Below are positions 1-5,698 of a stretch of 5,913 nt of DNA, piece after piece; the stretch's first letter is position 1; the number at the start of each line of letters is the position of its first letter. The notes under the pieces are model-generated. The model did not search any database and was not told the origin of the DNA. It saw only the letters and a program-made list of their open reading frames with translations. This DNA comes from DAOTYE01 sp034434915 (GTDB lineage: Bacteria > Chloroflexota > Dehalococcoidia > Dehalococcoidales > RBG-16-60-22): the NCBI GenBank assembly GCA_034434915.1, contig DAOTYE010000002.1, positions 1-5,913 on the forward strand. The letters run 5' to 3'. The translations under genes and the position numbers were made by a program.

Positions 1-209
1 CGCGCCAGCGCCGCGCTGAGGTTCAGGTCACAGAACATGGCTAACAGTGTGATGGTGACAATCGCCTGAACCCAGATGCCGTATGCTGAAGCGCCCAAAA
101 GCTTGGCGATTACCGGCAGAACCAGCAGACTCTTGACCGCCACCGCAATATCAGTCAGCACCAGGATGCCTATGTCACGCGCAAATTTCCGATAACCGCT
201 CTCTGTCAT
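1..209 (-). CDS. Wzx-type polysaccharide flippase, N-terminal part (runs off the window)
   Basis: This is the first 69 codons of a membrane protein read leftward from ATG at 209; the rest lies outside the window. A polar start (MTESGYRKFARD) is followed by a hydrophobic helix at about residues 13-36. Next comes the phrase KLLGASAYGIW (about 36-46), then a second hydrophobic helix ending in DLNLSAALA. The 'LG...YG.W' turn between helices 1 and 2 and the 'D.GL..AL.R'-like end of helix 2 are typical of the polysaccharide/oligosaccharide flippase family (Polysacc_synt, MOP superfamily). These proteins move lipid-linked glycans across the inner membrane. An in-frame TGA lies seven codons upstream, so ATG 209 is the first ATG. 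The only Shine-Dalgarno-like GAGGA is about 15 bases away, which is long; a rare ATT start three codons further upstream would fit it better. The gene is divergent from a transferase and a deacetylase of the same kind of pathway. The family call is confident, the substrate unknown. Confidence 0.8.
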   Translation of the reverse strand, partial: MTESGYRKFARDIGILVLTDIAVAVKSLLVLPVIAKLLGASAYGIWVQAIVTITLLAMFCDLNLSAALA

Positions 210-237
210 AGGAATATTAAAATGTCCTCAATGACTT

Positions 238-266
238 TTGATATAATAAGGTATCCTGAATATTAT
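238..266 (+). promoter_or_regulatory. Sigma70-type promoter for the transferase gene
   Basis: TTGATA (238-243) and TATTAT (261-266) are separated by exactly 17 bases, each one mismatch from consensus. Transcription would begin near 273, giving a leader of about 37 bases before the ATG at 310. The site lies in an AT-rich 100-base gap between divergent genes. It is the best-scoring pair seen by eye; no experiment supports it. Confidence 0.6.
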
Positions 267-309
267 TACCAGTATAAGAGGACTGCTTGAGAACTAAAAA
301 AGGGAAGAC

Positions 310-1548
310 ATGGCTAAAATCCTTTTCGTCCCCAGCGCGCTCAATGAGGTGCCGACCATCGCAATGGTCAGGGAACATCTTGACGCTGATTTGAGAGAGA
401 ACATCACTGCCATTGCGCTGTATCAGAACATAGAAGCCCTGTTGAAGCGCAAAGGTTTCTTCTGCCGCCATCTCTCTGATTATCCGCATCATAATGCTCT
501 TGATATCCTCAGGACAGAAGGGCCTGCGCTACTGCTGACCAATGATTTCACTGATATTTGCCGCGCCTTTATTTTCGCCGCCGGCTATCTTAAATTACCT
601 GCTCTCAGTGTGGATGACGGTGTTACGGTCAATGTACCCGCAAGGACCGGCGAACTTTGGTATTCCCCGCAGAGGCTGGCACCGCGGCGGGTGCTGAGAT
701 GGCTCAAAGATAAAGACCGTTTTCAGCGTTTCAGGGACCTCATTTTCACTTTCAGAACGCTACGAGCGATAGAAGGACTTAACCCGGCAAGGATGTGGCA
801 AGAAATTGACCGGCGCTTTCCTCGTCCCACAATAAAGATTTTGAAATTCGCTGTCGCCGGTGAGTCGGCAAAAAAAATTTATATTGAGCGCGGCTTTCCT
901 CCTGAGAATATCTTCGTCACCGGACAGCCCAGATTTGATGCTTTGTTCACACAGAAGTTTAATAAAGAAAAAACAATGGCTGAGCTCGGCATCCCTGCCG
1001 GCAAAAAAATAGCCGTGCTTGCGACTCAGGGACAAATCTACAGGACTGAAAAAGAGCAGAGAGAGCTCGTAGAAACGGTCGTTAAAGCCACGGCTGAGTT
1101 TCCAGAGCATCAGCTGGTGATAAAACCTCACCCACAGGAAGACCCGCAGTATTACTCCCGGCTTTTGAAAATGATGGGACAGGGGGGACCTATCGTAAGA
1201 CAGGACATTGACCTCTACCAGCTATTGAATGCCAGTGACCTCCTCATCACCGCCTTCTCCACCACCGCACTGGAAGCGATGCTCCTGGACAAACCGGTGA
1301 TTACCATTAACCTGACCGGTCAACCGGACCTGATGCCTTATGCCAGCAGCGGCGCCGCCATCGGCGTGTACCGCAGAGAAGACCTGGTGCCGGCGATGAG
1401 AAAAGCATTATTTGATGCTGAAATGAGAAAAGCTCTTGCTGAAGGAAGAAAAGCCTTCATCTCTGAACATGCTTATAAACCGGATGGGCAGGCTTCAAAA
1501 CGCGTGGCGGAAGTCATCCATAAACTCATCAAGGAGCAGCAGGAATAA
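310..1548 (+). CDS. GT-B-fold surface-polysaccharide transferase (UDP-GlcNAc 2-epimerase / CDP-glycerol glycerophosphotransferase-like)
   Basis: The 412-residue product has no signal peptide or obvious membrane helix and is probably cytoplasmic or membrane-associated. The N-terminal half (about 1-190) looks like a Rossmann-type domain with a start typical of GT-B enzymes (MAKILFVPS). The C-terminal half carries the nucleotide-sugar-binding landmarks: VTGQPRFDAL (203-212, the 'G.PR.D.L' turn opening the second domain), KPHPQED (272-278), and SDLLITAFSTTALEAM with DKPVI (309-331, the 'S.T..EA...KPV' motif). This pattern is shared by UDP-N-acetylglucosamine 2-epimerase-like proteins and by CDP-glycerol:polyglycerophosphate glycerophosphotransferases, and I cannot choose between them. 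ATG 310 is preceded by AAGGG (300-304) five bases upstream and by a good promoter. The stop codon shares a base with the next start (TAATG), so the following reading frame is translationally coupled. The flippase and deacetylase neighbours support a role in building an exported glycan. Confidence 0.75.
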   Translation: MAKILFVPSALNEVPTIAMVREHLDADLRENITAIALYQNIEALLKRKGFFCRHLSDYPHHNALDILRTEGPALLLTNDFTDICRAFIFAAGYLKLPALSVDDGVTVNVPARTGELWYSPQRLAPRRVLRWLKDKDRFQRFRDLIFTFRTLRAIEGLNPARMWQEIDRRFPRPTIKILKFAVAGESAKKIYIERGFPPENIFVTGQPRFDALFTQKFNKEKTMAELGIPAGKKIAVLATQGQIYRTEKEQRELVETVVKATAEFPEHQLVIKPHPQEDPQYYSRLLKMMGQGGPIVRQDIDLYQLLNASDLLITAFSTTALEAMLLDKPVITINLTGQPDLMPYASSGAAIGVYRREDLVPAMRKALFDAEMRKALAEGRKAFISEHAYKPDGQASKRVAEVIHKLIKEQQE

Positions 1549-1706
1549 TGGCAAGATTGCTCATTCCTGTCAGGCGTATCTCCCTTCAATTCAACCGGTT
1601 ACTGGAATACAGCTACTATGAATTCTGGAAAATTCTGGCTTTTGTCTTTTTTGGCTTTCCTTTCCTAGGGGAATTTCTCTCCCGGCGGTGGTTCTGGAAA
1701 GAGTAG
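1548..1706 (+). CDS. 52-residue hydrophobic reading frame, probably the original N-terminus of the deacetylase cut off by an amber codon
   Basis: ATG 1548 overlaps the preceding stop (TAATG) and has a strong Shine-Dalgarno AAGGAG at 1531-1536, eleven bases upstream, so translation very likely starts here. The product has a basic N-terminus (MARLLIPVRR), a hydrophobic stretch at about residues 26-44 (FWKILAFVFFGFPFLGEFL) and a basic tail (SRRWFWKE), then TAG at 1704-1706. This could be a short membrane anchor. The frame is the same as that of the deacetylase, whose conserved first beta strand (GAIILVYH) begins directly after the TAG. Either this is a separate small membrane protein coupled to the deacetylase, or, more likely, the two were one protein of about 333 residues. 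If the TAG is a sequencing error, 1548-2549 is a single gene. I know of no family for the small peptide on its own. Confidence 0.5.
   Translation: MARLLIPVRRISLQFNRLLEYSYYEFWKILAFVFFGFPFLGEFLSRRWFWKE
1704..1706 (+). other. In-frame amber codon splitting the deacetylase gene
   Basis: TAG sits between WFWKE and GAIILVYH in one continuous frame from 1548 to 2549. One base change from TGG (Trp) or CAG (Gln) would create it. The bases GAGTAGGG (1701-1708) around it could also act as a weak ribosome binding site for a restart at TTG 1719. Confidence 0.6.
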
Positions 1707-1718
1707 GGCGCAATTATC

Positions 1719-2549
1719 TTGGTCTACCATGAGCTGGGCGCATCAGCTTTCAGAAGACATTTAGAATACACCAAGAACCACTGGAAAGTAGTCTCACTGG
1801 ATGACCTGCTGACTCAAATGAAGCAGGGCAAGCCGTTAACTAGAGCAATCATCTTCACTTTTGATGACGGCTATAAATCAAACTACACTGAAATATTCCC
1901 TCTGCTTTTGAAGCATCAGACGCCGATAACGCTCTACCTTGTCTCCGGCATGATAGATGCAGACGGCGAGTTCTGGTGGCAGTCCCTGGAAAATCTGCGC
2001 CGGACTGCGGGAAAGAAAGAGGCAATTCCCACGCCTGAGCATCTCAAATCCCTGCCTGAAGAGCAGAGAAAAAGAGAAATAAGCAATCTTCTGGGCAGGT
2101 ACAGCTACCGGAACAAAGAGCGTAGCACACTAACTCTCTCAGAGGCAAAAGAGATGGTGGACAGCGGTCTGGTCACAATCGGCGCACATACCCGTAATCA
2201 TCCTTGCCTCACAAAAGTTGGGCTTGAGGAAGCAGAAGATGAAATGAAAACTTCCAAAAAAGACCTGGAATCAGCCTTTGGGGTCCCTGTGGTACACTTC
2301 TCTTATCCCAATGGCGATTACATAAATGCGCATGTTTCCCTCTGCGAAAAGAGCGGCTACTCTACCGCTGTAACCGCCGTCCCTGGAGTGAATACACCCG
2401 CCACCAACCCCTATGAGCTGAGAAGGATACTGATACGCCCTGATGACACTGTCCAGGTATTGGCTTTGAAGATAACCGGCTTGGGTCACAGGCTCGGGCT
2501 GGATTATTTTACTCTCAAACACCTCAGACAGAGAGGTGTTCCCTGTTGA
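1719..2549 (+). CDS. Polysaccharide deacetylase (NodB / carbohydrate esterase family 4)
   Basis: This protein removes N- or O-acetyl groups from a glycan with a divalent metal ion. Numbered from TTG 1719 (276 residues), the NodB motifs are: motif 1 TFDDGY (47-52), with the catalytic-base and metal-binding aspartates; motif 2 HTRNH (157-161), with the two metal-binding histidines; motif 3 SYPNGDY (195-201); and the late RRILI (235-239). All metal ligands are present, so the domain should be active if made. The region at about 80-140 is a loop or helical insertion (EFWW...) seen in membrane-glycan members of the family. The TTG start cuts the first strand short: the conserved IIL before VYH lies upstream of it, which argues that TTG is only a restart after the amber at 1704. 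ATT 1713 or ATC 1716 are possible but rare starts. The gene follows the transferase in one transcription unit. No intact gene follows it on this strand for over 400 bases. Confidence 0.82.
   Translation: MVYHELGASAFRRHLEYTKNHWKVVSLDDLLTQMKQGKPLTRAIIFTFDDGYKSNYTEIFPLLLKHQTPITLYLVSGMIDADGEFWWQSLENLRRTAGKKEAIPTPEHLKSLPEEQRKREISNLLGRYSYRNKERSTLTLSEAKEMVDSGLVTIGAHTRNHPCLTKVGLEEAEDEMKTSKKDLESAFGVPVVHFSYPNGDYINAHVSLCEKSGYSTAVTAVPGVNTPATNPYELRRILIRPDDTVQVLALKITGLGHRLGLDYFTLKHLRQRGVPC
2518..2540. repeat. Hairpin at the 3' end of the deacetylase gene
   Basis: AACACCTC (2518-2525) and GAGGTGTT (2533-2540) are perfect inverted copies around a 7-base loop. The hairpin lies inside the last ten codons of the deacetylase. 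No run of T follows on either strand, so it is a weak terminator candidate or an mRNA 3'-end stabiliser. Confidence 0.35.
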
Positions 2550-2572
2550 GATTAAAAATCCGCCCCAGGGAC

Positions 2573-2893
2573 TTATGGCTTCACCGGCAACCAGATTAAA
2601 TGGTTGGAGTCATGTAAGAATACGTCTATCTCTCCAATTTCAGACAGCAATTCGGGTAACATATTGCTACTGGGACCCAGCCTCAGTATCCATCTATCCT
2701 TAAGCCGTTCAGGGATAGCTACGCTGACGAATTTTCCACTTCCTCGCTTAGAAGACGCCTCTCTTAAACCTCACATTAGCGTGACGTCCAGGACTTCATT
2801 TGGCTGTTTTATCTCGTCAGCGTTACTTCCCGGGTTTGAGTTTTTCACATTGAAATCATGAGTGCAATGCCTGAATCCACAGACCGGGTTCAT
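2573..2893 (-). pseudogene. Remnant of a class I SAM-dependent methyltransferase
   Basis: Read leftward, the frame from 2770 to the TAA at 2575-2573 gives 65 residues with a recognisable methyltransferase core. GKFVSV is the strand after the SAM-binding helix, IPERLKDRW follows, then LGPSSNMLPELL, and EIDVFLHDSNH is the family's 'iD.F.HDs.H' motif. The same frame continues upstream through a TGA (2773-2771) into PNEVLDVTLM, which resembles a damaged motif I, and stays open to an ATG at 2893. After HDSNH about 15 expected residues are missing. A +1 frame (2579-2547) then gives ISPWGGFLIS, like the family's 'PGG.L.SDD' strand, ending at the deacetylase stop. The gene is therefore broken by a stop, an internal loss, a frameshift and loss of its C-terminus. 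Such enzymes are common in polysaccharide clusters, fitting the genes to the left. The homology of 2573-2770 is fairly sure; the upstream and frameshifted extensions are tentative. Confidence 0.6.
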
Positions 2894-2902
2894 TATACAG
2901 GC

Positions 2903-2932
2903 TTGACACCTGACATTATTAACTTTTATCAT
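2903..2932 (+). promoter_or_regulatory. Sigma70-type promoter for the SDR-activase operon
   Basis: A perfect TTGACA (2903-2908) is followed after 18 bases by TATCAT (2927-2932), one mismatch from consensus. Transcription should begin near 2939, leaving a leader of roughly 30-37 bases. The surrounding 90 bases (2881-2970) are only about one third G+C, against visibly GC-richer coding DNA on the right. Confidence 0.65.
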
Positions 2933-2935
2933 ACA

Positions 2936-2951
2936 TAGGTAAACTAGGTAA
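2936..2951. repeat. Tandem TAGGTAA repeat at the likely transcription start
   Basis: TAGGTAA occurs at 2936-2942 and again at 2945-2951, nine bases apart, overlapping the predicted start of the operon mRNA. Its position would suit a repressor half-site pair, but the motif is short and could be chance. Confidence 0.25.
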
Positions 2952-2958
2952 TAATTTC

Positions 2959-2963
2959 AGGAG
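2959..2963 (+). promoter_or_regulatory. Ribosome binding site that leaves the SDR start ambiguous
   Basis: AGGAG lies six bases before CTG 2970 and twelve before TTG 2976, both in the SDR frame; an in-frame TAA (2967-2969) excludes anything further upstream. Spacing favours the rarer CTG, codon preference favours TTG. The choice changes the protein by two residues. Confidence 0.5.
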
Positions 2964-2975
2964 ATATAACTGCGC

Positions 2976-3797
2976 TTGAGTCCGCCTGCCAATAGCAAAC
3001 CCGTCAGTCAGCTGGTCAGCCTTGCCGGGAAAAGCGCCATCGTCACGGGAGGCGCTGCCGGGCTGGGGTTTGCCATCACCGCCCGCCTGGCTGAAGCCGG
3101 TGCTGCCGTCCTCATCGCCGATAGCGATATCGCCAGGGCGCGGCTTGTCGCGGAAGAACTGAAGACGCATAATTTTACAGTATCAGCTTTCAAATGCGAT
3201 GTCAGCCGTGAAGATGATGTCAGGTCGCTGGCAGAGAAAGCAGCTACTGAGCTGGAATCAATAGATATCCTGGTCAATAACGCCGGCATTTACCCGCGGA
3301 AAGCGCTCTCAGAAATGACTGCGCCGGACTTTGAGCACGTCATCGCTGTGAACCTGACCGGCACCTTCCTGTGCAGCCGCTTCATTGCTGAAAAGATGAT
3401 AGCACAGAAAAGGGAGGGCTGTATTATCAATATCGCCTCCGTTGAAGCGCTTCACCCCGGCGCCGGCGGCATGACCGCCTATGACGCCTCAAAGGGAGGC
3501 GTGCTTTCACTGACTAAAAGCCTGGCGAAGGAGCTGGGAAGCCATGGCATCCGCGTCAATGCCATCTTGCCCGGGGCAATCCTGACTGACGCAGTGCGTG
3601 CCCATTTTAGCAGTGAAGACAAAGCTTCCGCTAATGCCCAATTCAAAGAGCTAAAAGCCTTCATGAGACGCATGGTGCTGGGAAGGCTGGGTGACCCGGA
3701 TGACATCGCGCGGGTGGCTCTCTTTCTTGCCTCTGAGCTTTCCAGCTACATCACCGGCACGATGATTGTCGTTGATGGCGGGTATTTAATCGGATAA
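2976..3797 (+). CDS. NAD-dependent short-chain dehydrogenase/reductase (classical SDR)
   Basis: This 273-residue Rossmann-fold oxidoreductase has every hallmark of a classical SDR. It shows TGGAAGLG (24-31) for cofactor binding, Asp49 at the end of strand 2 (favouring NAD(H) over NADP(H)), CDV (74-76), NNAG (101-104), Asn126, the catalytic Ser155 and Tyr169-x3-Lys173, and the C-terminal 'G...VDGGY' signature (261-270). Length and order match FabG-like and 3-hydroxyacyl-CoA dehydrogenase members. The substrate cannot be read from sequence. The gene starts an operon with two BcrAD/BadFG-type activases, with 22 bases before the next ATG, so a hydroxyacyl-CoA or alicyclic hydroxy-CoA substrate is a fair inference. 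For comparison, BadH of benzoate degradation in Rhodopseudomonas palustris is an SDR. TTG 2976 is used as start; CTG 2970 is the alternative. It could equally be a general alcohol or sugar dehydrogenase. Confidence 0.85.
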   Translation: MSPPANSKPVSQLVSLAGKSAIVTGGAAGLGFAITARLAEAGAAVLIADSDIARARLVAEELKTHNFTVSAFKCDVSREDDVRSLAEKAATELESIDILVNNAGIYPRKALSEMTAPDFEHVIAVNLTGTFLCSRFIAEKMIAQKREGCIINIASVEALHPGAGGMTAYDASKGGVLSLTKSLAKELGSHGIRVNAILPGAILTDAVRAHFSSEDKASANAQFKELKAFMRRMVLGRLGDPDDIARVALFLASELSSYITGTMIVVDGGYLIG

Positions 3798-3819
3798 GAA
3801 AGAGGAATTCAATTCCGCT

Positions 3820-4614
3820 ATGACCGCAATCGGTATTGATAGTGGCAGTCTCACCACAAAAGTGGTGGTTCTGGAAGGCAGGACCATCCTTGCCACTGCG
3901 CTCACTGCTTCAGGTGATGACGCAGAAACAGCCGCCAGAGAGACAGTGGCTAAAGCTCTGGCTGATGCCGGCAGGCAGAATGAAAACCATATTCCAATCG
4001 TATCTACCGGAATAAGCGGGAAATATCTATCAATCAGCCACCAGCAGAAAGCGGTCACCACCTGCCTGGCGCGCGGTATTTCGCTCCTCTTTCCGTCGGT
4101 GCGCATGGTGATTGACATCGGTGCAGAGACGAGCACCGTGGTCAAGCTTAATGAGCGGGGGCGTGTCACTGACTGGGCTAACCAGGACAAGTGCGCCGCA
4201 GGCACCGGGCTTTTCCTTCAGCAGATGTCCCGGCTGATGCAGGTCAGTTTTGAGGACATGTCAGCGCTATCTCTCCAGGCAAAGACAAAAGCTGATATTA
4301 CCAGCACCTGTGCCGTATTTGCTGAGTCTGAGGTCATCTCCCACATCCACCGTGACCCGCCCACCCCCAAACCGGACATCATCGCCGGCATCTACTCTTC
4401 TGTCATCAGCCGCCTCATGGCGATGTGCAAACGGGTGGGCATTGAGCGGGACATAGCAGTAACCGGCGGTGTCGCCCTTAACCGCGGACTGGTAGCCATG
4501 CTGGAGAAAGAGCTGAAATGCAATGTGCTCGTGCCGGACAAGCCGGAGTTTACCGCCGCACTGGGAGCGGCAATAATCGCCAGAGAAAACGCCGAAAGAG
4601 GTTCGCTCAGATGA
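3820..4614 (+). CDS. BcrAD/BadFG/HgdC-type ATPase, acyl-CoA dehydratase/reductase activase (BcrD/BadG-like subunit)
   Basis: The 264-residue protein is an ASKHA-fold ATPase of the family that uses ATP to push one electron from a [4Fe-4S] cluster into a 2-hydroxyacyl-CoA dehydratase or benzoyl-CoA reductase. The phosphate 1 loop is GIDSGSLTTK (5-14), phosphate 2 is DIGAETS (99-105), and the adenosine loop is VTGGVALNRG (214-223). The cluster ligands are Cys125 in KCAAGTG and Cys164 in TSTCAVFAESE; in this family two such cysteines from each subunit hold one cluster between two subunits. The phosphate 2 loop departs from the usual DIGGQD, a change I associate with the non-identical second ATPase of benzoyl-CoA reductases. 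Length fits BcrD/BadG (about 270-280) better than BcrA/BadF. The start is fixed by the normal N-terminus (MTAIGIDSGS). AGAGGA (3801-3806) is 13 bases upstream, rather far. It lies 22 bases after the SDR and overlaps the next gene by four bases. Family call is strong, partner enzyme unknown. Confidence 0.88.
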   Translation: MTAIGIDSGSLTTKVVVLEGRTILATALTASGDDAETAARETVAKALADAGRQNENHIPIVSTGISGKYLSISHQQKAVTTCLARGISLLFPSVRMVIDIGAETSTVVKLNERGRVTDWANQDKCAAGTGLFLQQMSRLMQVSFEDMSALSLQAKTKADITSTCAVFAESEVISHIHRDPPTPKPDIIAGIYSSVISRLMAMCKRVGIERDIAVTGGVALNRGLVAMLEKELKCNVLVPDKPEFTAALGAAIIARENAERGSLR

Positions 4615-5672
4615 TAGTCGCCGGTATAGATATCGGGTCGCGCGCCGCCAAGGTGGTTATCCTGCAGGACAATACCATCATCTCCTCCGCCATTCACGAT
4701 ACCGGTGCTGACAGCATCAAGACAGCCCACAATGTCATTGCGGCGGCGCTCACGCGTGTTAACCTGACGCTCGGCGAAGTAAAGTACACTGTCGCCACGG
4801 GCTACGGCAGAGTGCTCGTACCTTTCGCCAATGAGAACATCTCGGAAATCAGCTGCCATGCCAGAGGCATAACTTTTTATTTCCCCCGGGTGCGGACCAT
4901 CCTGGACATGGGTGGACAGGACTGCAAAGCCATCAATTGCGATAGCTCCGGCAATGTGACCAACTTCGTCATGAACGATAAGTGCGCCGGTGGTACAGGC
5001 AGGTTCCTAGAGATGATTGCCGATGTGCTCAATGTTCCTCTTGCTGAGATTGGAGAGCTATCACTTTCCGCCAGCACCAGCGTGCCATTCAATACCATAT
5101 GCGCCGTCTTTGCCAGGTCTGATGCCATCAAATACCTGCGGCAGGGAGTGAAGAAAAATGAAATCCTTGCCGGTTTGCATGAGGCAATCGCTGCTCGCTG
5201 TCTGAACCTGCTGAAGCGGGTGAGCATTGAGCCGGAGTTTACCATCACCGGCGGTATCGCCAAAAACAAGGGCATGGTGCGCACGCTGGCGAAAGCGGTG
5301 GGGCTGGAGCCGCTCCTCTGCCCCGACCCTCAGCTCGCCGGCGCGCTGGGCGCGGCACTCTTCGCCCGCGAGCGGCTGGGAGGAAAGACTTCCCGCGCCA
5401 TGAAGGCGCAGTACGGCTATAGTGATGGCACCGGGACATACTTCATCAGCATAAACGGCGAGCTGTGCAACGGTTGCGGCAGGTGTGTGACCGCCTGCCG
5501 GAGACACATCTTCACCATGGATGGCACACAGGGCAAGCCTGTAGCGGTGGTGGCAGAAGAGGTAAGAAAGAAACTGTCCTCCGTTTGCCCCGGCTTAAAA
5601 GCCTGCGAAAAAGAGCAGAAAAATACCTGCCATGACGCCTGTGAGAAAAAAGCGATTGAGCATAGCTGGTGA
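4611..5672 (+). CDS. BcrAD/BadFG/HgdC-type ATPase fused to a C-terminal ferredoxin-like domain (BcrA/BadF-like)
   Basis: This 353-residue paralogue of the preceding activase starts inside its stop (ATGA) with AGAGGT (4597-4602) eight bases upstream, so the two are translationally coupled. A longer frame from 4518 has no support. Residues 1-255 form the ATPase: GIDIGSRAAK (5-14), DMGGQD (99-104), KCAGGTG with Cys125, TICAVFARSD with Cys164, and ITGGIAKNKG (212-221). After a linker (about 256-275), residues 280-353 form an iron-sulfur domain. Cys286-x2-Cys289-x2-Cys292-x3-Cys296 can bind one [4Fe-4S]. Cys326, Cys332, Cys340 and Cys344 (x5, x7, x3 spacing, ending CHDACEKKAI) may bind a second with an unusual arrangement. 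The fourth cysteine of the first motif lacks the usual following proline. The likely role is to receive electrons through the ferredoxin-like part and drive them with ATP into a dehydratase or dearomatising reductase. No such catalytic subunits occur in the window. The ATPase call is firm; the double cluster is inferred. Confidence 0.88.
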   Translation: MIVAGIDIGSRAAKVVILQDNTIISSAIHDTGADSIKTAHNVIAAALTRVNLTLGEVKYTVATGYGRVLVPFANENISEISCHARGITFYFPRVRTILDMGGQDCKAINCDSSGNVTNFVMNDKCAGGTGRFLEMIADVLNVPLAEIGELSLSASTSVPFNTICAVFARSDAIKYLRQGVKKNEILAGLHEAIAARCLNLLKRVSIEPEFTITGGIAKNKGMVRTLAKAVGLEPLLCPDPQLAGALGAALFARERLGGKTSRAMKAQYGYSDGTGTYFISINGELCNGCGRCVTACRRHIFTMDGTQGKPVAVVAEEVRKKLSSVCPGLKACEKEQKNTCHDACEKKAIEHSW

Positions 5673-5698
5673 AAGAAGTCGCCCAGAATTGACCGCCG

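Noticed and set aside
242..247. Exact TATAAT on the plus strand as the -10 of the transferase promoter
   Set aside because: No -35-like hexamer lies at 16-18 bases upstream (the expected position reads AAAATG), whereas TTGATA-N17-TATTAT just downstream fits well.
217..492. Minus-strand open frame across the divergent promoter and the transferase start
   Set aside because: It is antisense to the transferase N-terminus and the promoter. The true minus-strand gene starts at 209 in a frame with flippase features.
760..1131. Minus-strand 123-codon frame inside the transferase
   Set aside because: It is entirely antisense to a well-supported gene and shows no recognisable domain. Similar antisense frames inside the SDR and activases were dismissed for the same reason.
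1436..1621. Plus-strand frame overlapping the transferase end and the small reading frame
   Set aside because: It lies mostly inside the 3' end of the transferase in another frame. ATG 1548, with AAGGAG and in phase with the deacetylase, is the better explanation.
1704..1706. Pyrrolysine recoding of the TAG in the deacetylase
   Set aside because: Deacetylases are not known pyrrolysine proteins, and the right-hand minus-strand gene appears to use TAG as an ordinary stop (5731-5729). A mutation or sequencing error is simpler.
2604..2861. 85-codon plus-strand open frame in the gap
   Set aside because: It is serine-rich and low in complexity, without a good ribosome binding site. The opposite strand reads as a methyltransferase remnant, so this is its antisense shadow.
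4518..4610. N-terminal extension of the second activase by 31 residues
   Set aside because: The extension is arginine-rich, overlaps the first activase, and is unlike the family. ATG 4611 has a correctly spaced AGAGGT, the ATGA overlap and the normal MIVAGIDIGS start.
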